Part shown: positions 21,211 through 29,208 of the stretch, one piece after another
How the letters are laid out: every line of letters starts with the position of its first letter
Numbering within the stretch: position 1 is the stretch's first letter
DNA from: Alcanivorax borkumensis SK2
Lineage (GTDB): Bacteria; Pseudomonadota; Gammaproteobacteria; Pseudomonadales; Alcanivoracaceae
Direction of reading: 5' to 3'
Length of the DNA stretch: 64,000 nucleotides
Assembly (NCBI RefSeq): GCF_000009365.1
Contig: NC_008260.1
Span: 655,501 to 719,500, forward strand
Made by a program: the position numbers and the translations under genes
Notes under the pieces: model-generated
Databases searched by the model: none
The model's input: only the letters and a program-made list of their open reading frames with translations
Told to the model about the DNA's origin: nothing

Positions 21211-22587
21211 ATGGCTCGTTTGAATAAAGAGGGGGCGTTAGCCTCCTCTTTTTTATTTATCAGGTTTGAATGGCTTGTCCTGTTAGGTTTGTCACTTTCC
21301 TTCTTGTTGATGGTTCAGCCATTCTTTCTTCTTGGAGGGCTGCACCCCTTTGATCATCAGCGTTCTATTGAGATCGTCTTCCTTTCCATTTCTTTTCTTT
21401 TTTTGGTTCCCTTCATTTCTTTGAGAAAAGTCCCTTTTCTGTTCTGGGTGATGGGTGCGCTGTCGATGTTAAGTGCTTTTTTGGGAAGTGCTGGTGTGGC
21501 CGGTTGGGCACAAGAGACAAGGTTTTTACTATGGGCCGTCTTGCTATTAATTTTTCCATTTTCTTGGACTTTCGTGGCGACACAAAATAAAAAAATCATT
21601 TCTGTGATTTTTTTTGTGGGACTTTCTTTGTATTTTATTTATGTGATTTTTGGAACGTATTTATTGCTGGGCCAGGGCGTGGTTGATCCCGCTTTTGTGA
21701 TTTCTGGTTTTGCTAATATTAATCATGCTGCAGGTTTTTTGGTTCTTGGTTTTTTTATGCTGCCAGGAATAGAAAGCTGTTTGTCTGATTACAGAAGGGT
21801 TGTTCTTCCTTTTTCCACACTTGTTGGAGGCGGTTTATTTTTATTTGTCCTAATAATTATGGCTAGAGGAAGCTTTCTTTCAGGGTTGGCTGTGGCGATG
21901 TTTTTAGTTTTTTTTTGTAAAGGTAGGGCGCGAAAAAAATACTCTATGCGTTTGCTGATGTATGCGGCGATTGGGACTGCATTGTATTTTGTATTTTATT
22001 TTGATAGCAGTTTTTTGAGGGTAGAAGAAAATTATATTGCCAGTCTTTATCGAGATACCGGAAGAATTGCTTTGTTTAGAGAGGGGATTCAAGGCTGGTT
22101 TGAATCCCCTTTGCTTGGGAATGGGCCGCTTTCGTTTTCTCAGCTCAGTAGTGTTCCTGAAGCACATCCCCACAATATTTTGATTGCCTCGTTGTATGAA
22201 TATGGTGCTTTGGTAACAATTATTGCTGTTTATTTGCTAATAAAGGCGGCTACAGTTTACCTCAGAGCAGGATATGTGGCCGATCAGTCCATGTTACATA
22301 TAGTCGGCGGGTCAACGATTGTCTGTTTTCTTTCTTATGCGCAAGTAAGTGGCCTAACCATGATCGCCCCCTCAATGTTATTGCTGGCGCTAGCGGTGGG
22401 GTTTGCTTTTGAAAATGTCGTTTCAGAGAGGCCTAGGCCTGATTTCCTGACGAATTTTAGCGGAAAGCGAGCCGTTGGAGCTTTTATGATTGTGCTGGCC
22501 TTCTTTAGCTCGTCAATTTTTTATTATCAAGTCTCGACTGAAAATATATCAGGTGCGCCAAGGTTTTGGTTGCAGGGTAAATTGTAG
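21211..22587 (+). CDS. O-antigen-ligase-like membrane protein, probable pilin glycosyltransferase (TfpO/PilO type)
   Basis: A 458-residue polytopic membrane protein with about 10-12 hydrophobic segments. A large periplasmic loop near residues 290-330 carries the RDTGRIALFREGIQGW and PEAHPHN motifs of the Wzy/WaaL/PglL ligase superfamily. It begins six bases after pilA, whose product ends in serine, so I infer that it transfers an O-antigen-type glycan to the pilin C terminus as TfpO does. The gene is markedly richer in A/T than its neighbours, suggesting horizontal exchange with the pilin. A terminator hairpin lies inside its first 15 codons, so the true start may be further downstream. Confidence 0.75.
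   Translation: MARLNKEGALASSFLFIRFEWLVLLGLSLSFLLMVQPFFLLGGLHPFDHQRSIEIVFLSISFLFLVPFISLRKVPFLFWVMGALSMLSAFLGSAGVAGWAQETRFLLWAVLLLIFPFSWTFVATQNKKIISVIFFVGLSLYFIYVIFGTYLLLGQGVVDPAFVISGFANINHAAGFLVLGFFMLPGIESCLSDYRRVVLPFSTLVGGGLFLFVLIIMARGSFLSGLAVAMFLVFFCKGRARKKYSMRLLMYAAIGTALYFVFYFDSSFLRVEENYIASLYRDTGRIALFREGIQGWFESPLLGNGPLSFSQLSSVPEAHPHNILIASLYEYGALVTIIAVYLLIKAATVYLRAGYVADQSMLHIVGGSTIVCFLSYAQVSGLTMIAPSMLLLALAVGFAFENVVSERPRPDFLTNFSGKRAVGAFMIVLAFFSSSIFYYQVSTENISGAPRFWLQGKL
21227..21256 (+). terminator. pilA terminator or attenuator inside the next gene
   Basis: AAGAGGGGGC (21227-21236) pairs with GCCTCCTCTT (21241-21250) with one mismatch and a 4-base loop, followed directly by TTTT. It lies 23 bases after the pilA stop. 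It would end most pilA transcripts and let a minority read into the glycosyltransferase gene. Confidence 0.75.
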
Positions 22588-22642
22588 GAGTCTGAAAAGG
22601 GCCTTGGTGTGCCCATGCTCCGTGGTTATTTTGAGGGCTTCC

Positions 22643-23485
22643 TTACCTTATGCGAAGAGAGAGATCAATAGCTCTTACATGCTTGGTTAACGCTCCGGAA
22701 GACAAAAACCAGTGCCGGCTCTTTGGTAGCTCTGCCGCATTACCCACAGTCAAATTGCCTGATACTTCCAATACTGATTCAACTGCCATACCGGCCGCTT
22801 CTGCCAGCATTTCTACGCTAAAATTATCGAGCATAATCTGGTCCGGCATTAGTTTGGCTGCTTCTTCAAGCTCCGCCAGTGTTTCCACTTCCACTATGAT
22901 TTTCTTTTCCGGCGCCAGTGCTCGGGCGCGCTTAATAGCGGCGGTGATGCCGCCGCAGGCCGCTACATGGTTTTCCTTTATCAGGAAGGCGTCGTAGAGG
23001 CCGATGCGGTGGTTTTGGCAGCCGCCGCAGAGTACCGCGTATTTCTGGCCGGCGCGCAGGCCGGGTAGGGTTTTACGGGTGTCGAGGATAGTGACCTGGC
23101 TGCCGGCCACGGCATCCGCGTAGCGGCGGGCGGTGGTGGCGGTGCCCATCAGGGTTTGCAGGAAATTGAGGGCGGTGCGTTCGCCGGTGAGTATCTTGCG
23201 AGTGTTACCGCGCAGGGTGCACAGGGTGGACTCTGCCGAGAGGCGGTCGCCATCACGGACATGCCATTCAACGTCCACCTCTCCCAGCTGTTTGAACACT
23301 TCGTCGGCCCAGGGAATACCGCACATGGTGGTATCTTCACGGGTGATGATGGTGGCGCTGCTGGTGCTGTCTGCGTCGATCAGCTGGGCGGTGATATCGC
23401 CATCGCGGATATCTTCTTCCAGAGCGAAGGTCACATTGCGGGTGATATCGTCACGCACGTAGTCGGGGAGGTTGGCGATGGTCAT
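22643..23485 (-). CDS. nadC: NadC, quinolinate phosphoribosyltransferase
   Basis: A 280-residue enzyme that converts quinolinate and PRPP to nicotinate mononucleotide in de novo NAD synthesis. Signature segments are EDIRDGDIT near the start, RTALNFLQTLMGTAT, the PRPP/substrate motif DTRKTLPGLR, and the KENHVAACGG region with the following VEVETL barrel strand. It is convergent with the pilin-associated gene. nadC also borders pilA in P. aeruginosa. Confidence 0.97.
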   Translation of the reverse strand: MTIANLPDYVRDDITRNVTFALEEDIRDGDITAQLIDADSTSSATIITREDTTMCGIPWADEVFKQLGEVDVEWHVRDGDRLSAESTLCTLRGNTRKILTGERTALNFLQTLMGTATTARRYADAVAGSQVTILDTRKTLPGLRAGQKYAVLCGGCQNHRIGLYDAFLIKENHVAACGGITAAIKRARALAPEKKIIVEVETLAELEEAAKLMPDQIMLDNFSVEMLAEAAGMAVESVLEVSGNLTVGNAAELPKSRHWFLSSGALTKHVRAIDLSLRIR

Positions 23486-23515
23486 GGGATCTCTTAATAC
23501 GGTTACTGATCACGG

Positions 23516-23554
23516 CCTTGCCCTCACTCTCTAGGGTTGAGGGTGAGGGCAAGG
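23516..23554. repeat. Perfect inverted repeat between nadC and the AGCS gene
   Basis: CCTTGCCCTCAC (23516-23527) is repeated in inverted form as GTGAGGGCAAGG (23543-23554) around a 15-base loop. It lies upstream of nadC and downstream of the symporter gene, both leftward. No T-run follows on the minus strand (CGTGATCAGTAAC), so it is either a weak terminator for the symporter or a REP-like element. Confidence 0.5.
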
Positions 23555-23600
23555 GACCATGACAATGGCGGTTGATGGCGGGGCCGTCAACCGTCAGTGG

Positions 23601-24938
23601 CTAATCTGGGCGGTTGGCGAAGAACTCACGACTCAGCCGAACCACAATGGGCGACAATAATAACAGAGCGATCAAGTTTGGCACGGCCATGAGGATATTC
23701 ATGATATCGGCCAATGCCCAAACAAAGTTCAGGCTGACAAGCGCACCCAAGGGTATAGCTAGTACCCAGACGATACGAAACGGCATGATCGCTTTGTTGC
23801 CGAACAGGAACTGTGTGCAGCGTTCGCTGTATAAGCTCCAGCCGAGCAGGGTGGTAAAGGCAAAAACGGCCAGGCTACAGGCCACGATGATGTTGCCGGC
23901 ACTGCCGAAGGTAGACGAAAACGCCAGGGCGGAAAGGGGAGCGCCTTTAACGCCACTGTCCCACACGCCAGTGGAAACAATCGCCAGCCCGGTGACGGAA
24001 CAGACAATAATGGTGTCAATAAAGGTGCCCAGCATGGCGATTGAGCCTTGCCTGGCGGGGTGGTCGGTGTTGGCGGAGGCGTGAGCAATGGGTGCGCTGC
24101 CTAGGCCGGCTTCGTTGGAGAAGATACCCCGAGCCATACCGAAACGGATTGCCTCTTTTACCAGTGCCCCGGCAAATCCCCCGGCGGCGGCGGTGCCGGT
24201 GAAAGCGCTTTCAAAACACAAAGCCAATGCACCAGGGATGGCATTGGCGTGGTCCGCTAGAACCACCAAGCCCGCCAGTAGGTAAGCCAGCGCCATGAAG
24301 GGCACGATAAACGTTGCGACGGTGGCGATCCGTTTCATGCCGCCCAGTACCACCATGGCGACCAGTACCGCTAGAGTGACGCCGGTGATCCAAGGGGGCA
24401 GGCCAAAGCTGTCGCTGAGGCCGTGGGCCACGGAGTTGGCCTGAACACTGTTGCCAATACCGAAGCCGGCAATCATGCCGAATACTGCAAAGGCGATGGC
24501 CAGCCAGTGCCAGTTCTTGCCCAGACCATTCTTGATGTAGTACATGGGGCCGCCCACATATTGACCGGCAGCATCTTTTTCCCGGAAGTGCACGGCAAGT
24601 ACGGCTTCGGCGTATTTGGTGGCCATGCCCACCAAGGCAATCAGCCACATCCATACCAGTGCTCCGGGGCCTCCGGAGTGAATAGCAGTGGCTACGCCGA
24701 CAATATTGCCGGTACCAATGGTGGCAGACAGGGAAGTGGCGAGGGCGGCGCCTGCGCCAATGGTGCCCACACCGCGCTGGGGGCCAAGCATTTGCCGAAA
24801 ACCAAAGCCCAGCTGGCGTAGGGGCAGGAAGCCGAGAACAAGCGTCAAGTATATGCCGGTGCCCGCGATGAGAATGAGCGCCGGCCATCCCCACAGCAGA
24901 CCGCTAATCTGTTTGAGTATGGTGACTGTCTGTTCCAT
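23601..24938 (-). CDS. Sodium:alanine/glycine symporter (AGCS family)
   Basis: A 445-residue inner-membrane transporter with about 10-11 hydrophobic segments. The family signature is clear: GTGNIVGVATAI near residue 75, then GGPGALVWMW with GMATKYAE, and GGPMYYI. AGCS proteins import small neutral amino acids with Na+ (or H+). A separate upstream region of 211 bases divides it from the divergent DUF1631 gene. Substrate preference cannot be decided from sequence. Confidence 0.93.
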   Translation of the reverse strand: MEQTVTILKQISGLLWGWPALILIAGTGIYLTLVLGFLPLRQLGFGFRQMLGPQRGVGTIGAGAALATSLSATIGTGNIVGVATAIHSGGPGALVWMWLIALVGMATKYAEAVLAVHFREKDAAGQYVGGPMYYIKNGLGKNWHWLAIAFAVFGMIAGFGIGNSVQANSVAHGLSDSFGLPPWITGVTLAVLVAMVVLGGMKRIATVATFIVPFMALAYLLAGLVVLADHANAIPGALALCFESAFTGTAAAGGFAGALVKEAIRFGMARGIFSNEAGLGSAPIAHASANTDHPARQGSIAMLGTFIDTIIVCSVTGLAIVSTGVWDSGVKGAPLSALAFSSTFGSAGNIIVACSLAVFAFTTLLGWSLYSERCTQFLFGNKAIMPFRIVWVLAIPLGALVSLNFVWALADIMNILMAVPNLIALLLLSPIVVRLSREFFANRPD

Positions 24939-25149
24939 GGTTATCGTCCAATCCCCGAAAAGTCTTAGGCTAGGGGAATTTCTGAGGCAGGGAAAGCTGC
25001 GAGTCTGTTTGTGATTGCTCGTACGCCGCTCTTTCAGTGCCGACTAGTTCAATATTGTTACAGGCTGAGAGCGTTATAGTAATAAAGCATTAATGCGTTA
25101 GTTCCATGTTTCTCACCAGCCTGTCGCGGGTTCGCCTGCCGGGGGAGCA

Positions 25150-27387
25150 ATGTCCAAGGTTACACAGCTGAAACCGGTTTCCGGGAAGGTCTTGCCAGGC
25201 CGTATGCCACGGCCCCTTGAGAAGGTGTGTGCTCGCTATCTTTTCCTGAGTGGCGCTTACCTGGGAGATATGTTGGATGGCGCTGATGATAAGTTGTACG
25301 ACCTTGCCGAGAGAGAGACAGACGGAGAGCGTGAGCGCTATTTCGAGGCAATGCGTGAGCTGCGTATCCAGCGGTCTGGTTTGGTGGCCAGCTTCAAGCA
25401 GGCGCTCAACCATCAGTTTTTAAGCCTAGCGAGGCCGCCGGAAACGCAAACGCTGGAGCAGAACCCGGTAGACCTGGATTCCTTAACGCTGGTCAACGAG
25501 GACGAGTTAGAAACCTCCGTGGCGCTGGATAATATGGCTCGCCGGGCCCGTAACGGCTGTAACGAGCAGTTGAAGGTGCTTTGCCACCGTATTGAGTACT
25601 TATTTGAAAGCAAGCGGGAGGTGAACGAGCACAACAATCCCCTTGAGCCTCGTCAATTGGTGGCCTGCTTTAGTGAAGGCTTGGAAAAGCTGTCGTTAGA
25701 TATTAAGGCTCGTCTGATTATTCTCAAGCTGTTTGAGCGGGAAGTGATGGCTGAAACCGGCTATCTGGTCAGTGAGGCCAACAAGGTATTGATTGATGCG
25801 GGGGTGCTTCCGGAGATGAAGTCCGCCCCTATCGCTCCGGCACACAAGCCCGGTTCCCGTTCGCTGGCCAACCAAGGTAATGACAACGTCATGCCCACAG
25901 CGGGCAATGCCGGCGTGCACAGTAACGATCAAGTGTTCGGTCTGCTTCAGGAGCTGCTGGTTACCATGCGTGGCATGCAGGCTAGACCGGGGGATGGTGC
26001 GTCCGACGTCGCTAGCGAGGCACCTATGGCGGTTATGCAAAACGGGGTGCCTTATATGAACGGTGCTCCGTTGGCCAATGCGGCGTCGGTGCATCAGGTT
26101 AATTCGGATGATCTACTCGGTGTACTGAACCGCTTGCAACGGGTAGAGCGTAGTCTAGGGGAGGATGAAGGTGAAGAGCGTGCCGACCTGAAAACGGACC
26201 TATCCGAGTTGCTCGACAATGAGCATGGTGAAGCCATCCACGCACTGGATCAGGCTGATGACGATGTCATTAATCTGGTGGCCTTGCTATTCGACTTCAT
26301 TCTGGATGACGAAGGCCTGCCCTCAGACATCAAGGCACTGCTTGGCCGCCTGCAGATCCCGCTGTTGAAAGTGGCGATTATGGATAAGGCCTTCTTTAAT
26401 AACGACAACCACGAGGCCCGCTTATTACTGAACATGCTGGCCCGAGCAGGCAGCCAGTGGGATCCCCATCTGGGTATTCAGGATGACCTATATCAGCGAA
26501 TTAATCATGCTGTGCATCGCATCATTGATGACTATGAAGATGATGCCAGCCTGTTCTCCTCATTATTGCAGGAGTTTCAGCAATTTTTCGATAGCCAGAA
26601 AACTCGCTCCGACCGTGTGGAACAGCGGGTCCGTGAAGCGGAAGAGGGCAAGGCCCGTGCAGAGCAGGCTCGCCGTGAAGTGGTGACGGTACTGGATAAC
26701 CGTATGGCTGGACGGCAACTACCGGATGTGGTCGTACGCTTGCTTCGCCAGGGGTGGCAGCAGGCTTTGTATTTGACTTGGTTGCATGAGGGGGAGAATA
26801 GTCCTCTGTGGCAGCAGCAGGTGAAGGTAGTGGATGCGGTGGTCTGGAGTGTGCTGGAGCACCGAGATCAGGACGCGCTAGAGAAACTCAAGACGCTCAG
26901 CCCCAAGTTGCTGAAGACCTTGCATGAGGGCCTGACGAAGATTAATCACGATGCGATGGAAACTAAGCAGTTGTTGGTTAAATTCCGTGATGTGCACCAC
27001 CGGTTACTCAAGGGCTTGCAGACCGAGAGGGTGGCAGTGGAGCCGGAGCTGCCCGCCCAACGGGCACAGCCAGAGACCGCTCCTGAATTGCCAGAAAACC
27101 ATTTTTTGGTGAAAAAATGCAGCCAGCTGGCACCCGGCCAATGGATAGAAATTCAGGACAACGACGAACCCCGTCGCGCGAAGTTGGCGGCGAATATCCG
27201 TGCTGGCGTGAAAATAGTGTTCACCAACCGCCGTGGCATTAAGGTACAGGAGTATTCCGCTTACACCTTGGCCGTTGCCCTGCATAATGGGGCTGTTAAA
27301 CTCATCGATGAAGGAGCCCTGTTTGATCGGGCTTTGGAAGCAGTTATTGGCGACCTGCGTCGTATGCAAGGCAATGTGCAGCACTAA
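25150..27387 (+). CDS. DUF1631 family protein
   Basis: A 745-residue cytoplasmic protein starting behind GGGGGAGCA. It is helical and charged, without signal peptide or membrane segment. The C terminus (from about residue 650) has a beta-rich PilZ-like segment with WIEIQDNDEPRRAKLA and FTNRRGIKVQEYS. It matches the DUF1631 protein that lies between nadC and ampD in P. aeruginosa. Function is unknown. Its fixed position between pilus genes and ampDE, and the PilZ-like tail, make a link to surface motility or c-di-GMP conceivable, but I cannot see the RxxxR motif needed for c-di-GMP binding. Confidence 0.82.
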   Translation: MSKVTQLKPVSGKVLPGRMPRPLEKVCARYLFLSGAYLGDMLDGADDKLYDLAERETDGERERYFEAMRELRIQRSGLVASFKQALNHQFLSLARPPETQTLEQNPVDLDSLTLVNEDELETSVALDNMARRARNGCNEQLKVLCHRIEYLFESKREVNEHNNPLEPRQLVACFSEGLEKLSLDIKARLIILKLFEREVMAETGYLVSEANKVLIDAGVLPEMKSAPIAPAHKPGSRSLANQGNDNVMPTAGNAGVHSNDQVFGLLQELLVTMRGMQARPGDGASDVASEAPMAVMQNGVPYMNGAPLANAASVHQVNSDDLLGVLNRLQRVERSLGEDEGEERADLKTDLSELLDNEHGEAIHALDQADDDVINLVALLFDFILDDEGLPSDIKALLGRLQIPLLKVAIMDKAFFNNDNHEARLLLNMLARAGSQWDPHLGIQDDLYQRINHAVHRIIDDYEDDASLFSSLLQEFQQFFDSQKTRSDRVEQRVREAEEGKARAEQARREVVTVLDNRMAGRQLPDVVVRLLRQGWQQALYLTWLHEGENSPLWQQQVKVVDAVVWSVLEHRDQDALEKLKTLSPKLLKTLHEGLTKINHDAMETKQLLVKFRDVHHRLLKGLQTERVAVEPELPAQRAQPETAPELPENHFLVKKCSQLAPGQWIEIQDNDEPRRAKLAANIRAGVKIVFTNRRGIKVQEYSAYTLAVALHNGAVKLIDEGALFDRALEAVIGDLRRMQGNVQH

Positions 27388-27441
27388 GGGCTAAAGTGCA
27401 GCACCGGCTTCCTTAGGCGCAGGCAAGAGGAGTTTGCGCGG

Positions 27442-28008
27442 GTGCTTACCCTTTCCGAACATCGAGTCGACCAGGCGCAATGGTGCCCCTCCCCTAATTT
27501 CAACGATCGTCCTGATCCTGCTGATATCTCCCTGCTGGTGATTCACAACATCAGCTTGCCCCCGGGACAATTTGGTAGTGGCCATATCCAGGCGTTGTTT
27601 CAGAACTGTCTTGATCCGGCGCAACACCCTTATTTTGAAACCATCCACCAGCTGACGGTGTCGGCTCACTTCTTGATTCGTCGCAATGGCAGCCTGTTGC
27701 AGTTTGTGTCGTGCGACAAGCGTGCCTGGCATGCTGGGCTCTCGGCGTTCCAGGGCCGTGAAAACTGTAATGATTTTTCTATCGGTATCGAGCTAGAAGG
27801 TGCCGATACAATGCCTTATGAAACCGCCCAGTACGTTACCCTTGTTGCGCTTACGGGACTTTTGCAGCATCACTATCCTGCTATTGTCGACGCTCGTATT
27901 GCTGGCCATGAGCACATTGCGCCGGGAAGAAAAACGGATCCGGGCCCTGCCTTCGACTGGTTGCGTTATCGTCAGGAATTAGCCAATTTTAAGGAGAAAA
28001 GAGCATGA
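27442..28008 (+). CDS. ampD: AmpD, cytoplasmic anhydro-muropeptide amidase
   Basis: A 188-residue zinc amidase that removes the stem peptide from 1,6-anhydro-MurNAc during peptidoglycan recycling. GTG is used as start, behind AGAGGAG. Zinc ligands His35, His156 and Asp166 and the catalytic Glu118 and Lys164 correspond to those of E. coli AmpD. Length is normal. It overlaps ampE by four bases (ATGA). No ampR or ampC is present in the window. Confidence 0.96.
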   Translation: MLTLSEHRVDQAQWCPSPNFNDRPDPADISLLVIHNISLPPGQFGSGHIQALFQNCLDPAQHPYFETIHQLTVSAHFLIRRNGSLLQFVSCDKRAWHAGLSAFQGRENCNDFSIGIELEGADTMPYETAQYVTLVALTGLLQHHYPAIVDARIAGHEHIAPGRKTDPGPAFDWLRYRQELANFKEKRA

Positions 28009-28853
28009 AGTTTATCGTTCTTATTGTGGTTATGGGGTTGCGACGGATGGACCTTGGTTGGTCTACATTGCTGGCAGATGATGAACGGCATCAGCGTTGG
28101 TTGCAGCGATGCGGCAGCCGCATTGGCCAGCCGGCTCGTGTTTGGTGGGTTGCGGTGCTGTTGCCTGCTGTGCTGATTGCTTGGGCTGCATGCTGGTTAT
28201 CAGGTTTCTGGGGCCAGCTGCTCGTCTTGGGGCTGGGCATCCTGTTGTTGCTTTGGTTGCTTGGCAGTTACAGTGAATTTCGTTATGTGGATGAGCTACT
28301 GGTGCGCGGTCGCATGAATGATCCAGATGGCTTTTCGGCCTTGGCTACTGACGAATTTTCCGTGACTGGGGTGCCCGGTGATCCGGCCTACCACCAGCAA
28401 TTGAATGAGCAGATCTTGGCGCGTGAGGAGCGGCTGTTCGTGGCGATTTTCTGGCTGGTTTTGTTAGGCTTTGGTGCCGCGTTCTTGGTGGTGATGAATC
28501 ATGCCTGGTTACAACATAAGAGACGACATGGCAGAGAAGAAGATGCTCCAGTCTGGCAACAGACACTGGATAACTGGTTGAGCCTTCCACCCCGGCAGTT
28601 GCTAATCCTCAGCATGGCCCTGGCGGGTAACTTCAGTGCGGCGATGAACCGTATGCGTGGTAGTTGGTGGCAGTTGCCTCCGTCTGCTTCGCTGCTTCTG
28701 TCTGTGGCTCATGTGGCGCAGGAAGAAAGCTCTGAGGCCTGCCCCGCCACGCTGAACATTGCGTTGGATCAGCTGGAAGCGCTGCACGGTTTGCTGCTGC
28801 GCTGTGTCGCCATCTGGCTGATTGTGGCCGCTCTGTGGATTATGCTGCTATGA
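28005..28853 (+). CDS. ampE: AmpE, inner-membrane protein of the ampDE operon
   Basis: A 282-residue protein with about four membrane segments: two near residues 47-90, one near 145-165 and one at the C terminus. Its start overlaps the ampD stop, as in E. coli and Pseudomonas. The RxxRMD region near residue 13 and the central RFAVxFW-like segment (ERLFVAIFWLVLLGF) fit the AmpE/CobD-related family. The molecular role is uncertain; it is thought to act with AmpD in signalling cell-wall damage. Confidence 0.9.
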   Translation: MKFIVLIVVMGLRRMDLGWSTLLADDERHQRWLQRCGSRIGQPARVWWVAVLLPAVLIAWAACWLSGFWGQLLVLGLGILLLLWLLGSYSEFRYVDELLVRGRMNDPDGFSALATDEFSVTGVPGDPAYHQQLNEQILAREERLFVAIFWLVLLGFGAAFLVVMNHAWLQHKRRHGREEDAPVWQQTLDNWLSLPPRQLLILSMALAGNFSAAMNRMRGSWWQLPPSASLLLSVAHVAQEESSEACPATLNIALDQLEALHGLLLRCVAIWLIVAALWIMLL

Positions 28854-29208
28854 GAATGGCAAGCAGGACCCTGTTTCTCAAGAGCCCCTATGGGAAGGGA
28901 AAAAGGGTCCAAAATAACCGACATTGGTCGAATTTACGTTTGCTGGCGCCGGGTTCAAGGTAGTGAAATAACTGGAAAAATGGTCAGCATATTGTGCTGG
29001 TTAAACGTTCTCGCCACTGGCCAGCTTGACCGACAACCGGTCTGCAGCGCTAGTATAAAGCGTCACCGGTAACGCGGCAGTCATGCTGCTTAGCCTCCGG
29101 TACAGCGACACCACAAGTCTCAGGCCCAGCCACCCTTTGGGCCTCTTTTTAGCGTCGTTGCAGTGATCCTGCGACGGCGCTTGGCAACGCGAAAAAGGAC
29201 GCACGCCC
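28854..29208 (+). other. aceE upstream region
   Basis: A 355-base gap with no credible gene. It contains TATAAA at 29054-29059, a possible -10 box, although the nearby TTGACC (29026-29031) is too far away for a normal -35. It also contains a dyad (GACCG/CGGTC, 29028-29042) and a terminator-like hairpin listed separately. No clear PdhR palindrome is visible. Confidence 0.5.
29122..29150 (+). terminator. Terminator or attenuator in the aceE leader
   Basis: AGGCCCA (29122-29128) pairs with TGGGCCT (29138-29144), followed by CTTTTT. It lies 59 bases before the aceE ATG, so it either ends ampDE transcripts or attenuates aceEF. Confidence 0.65.
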
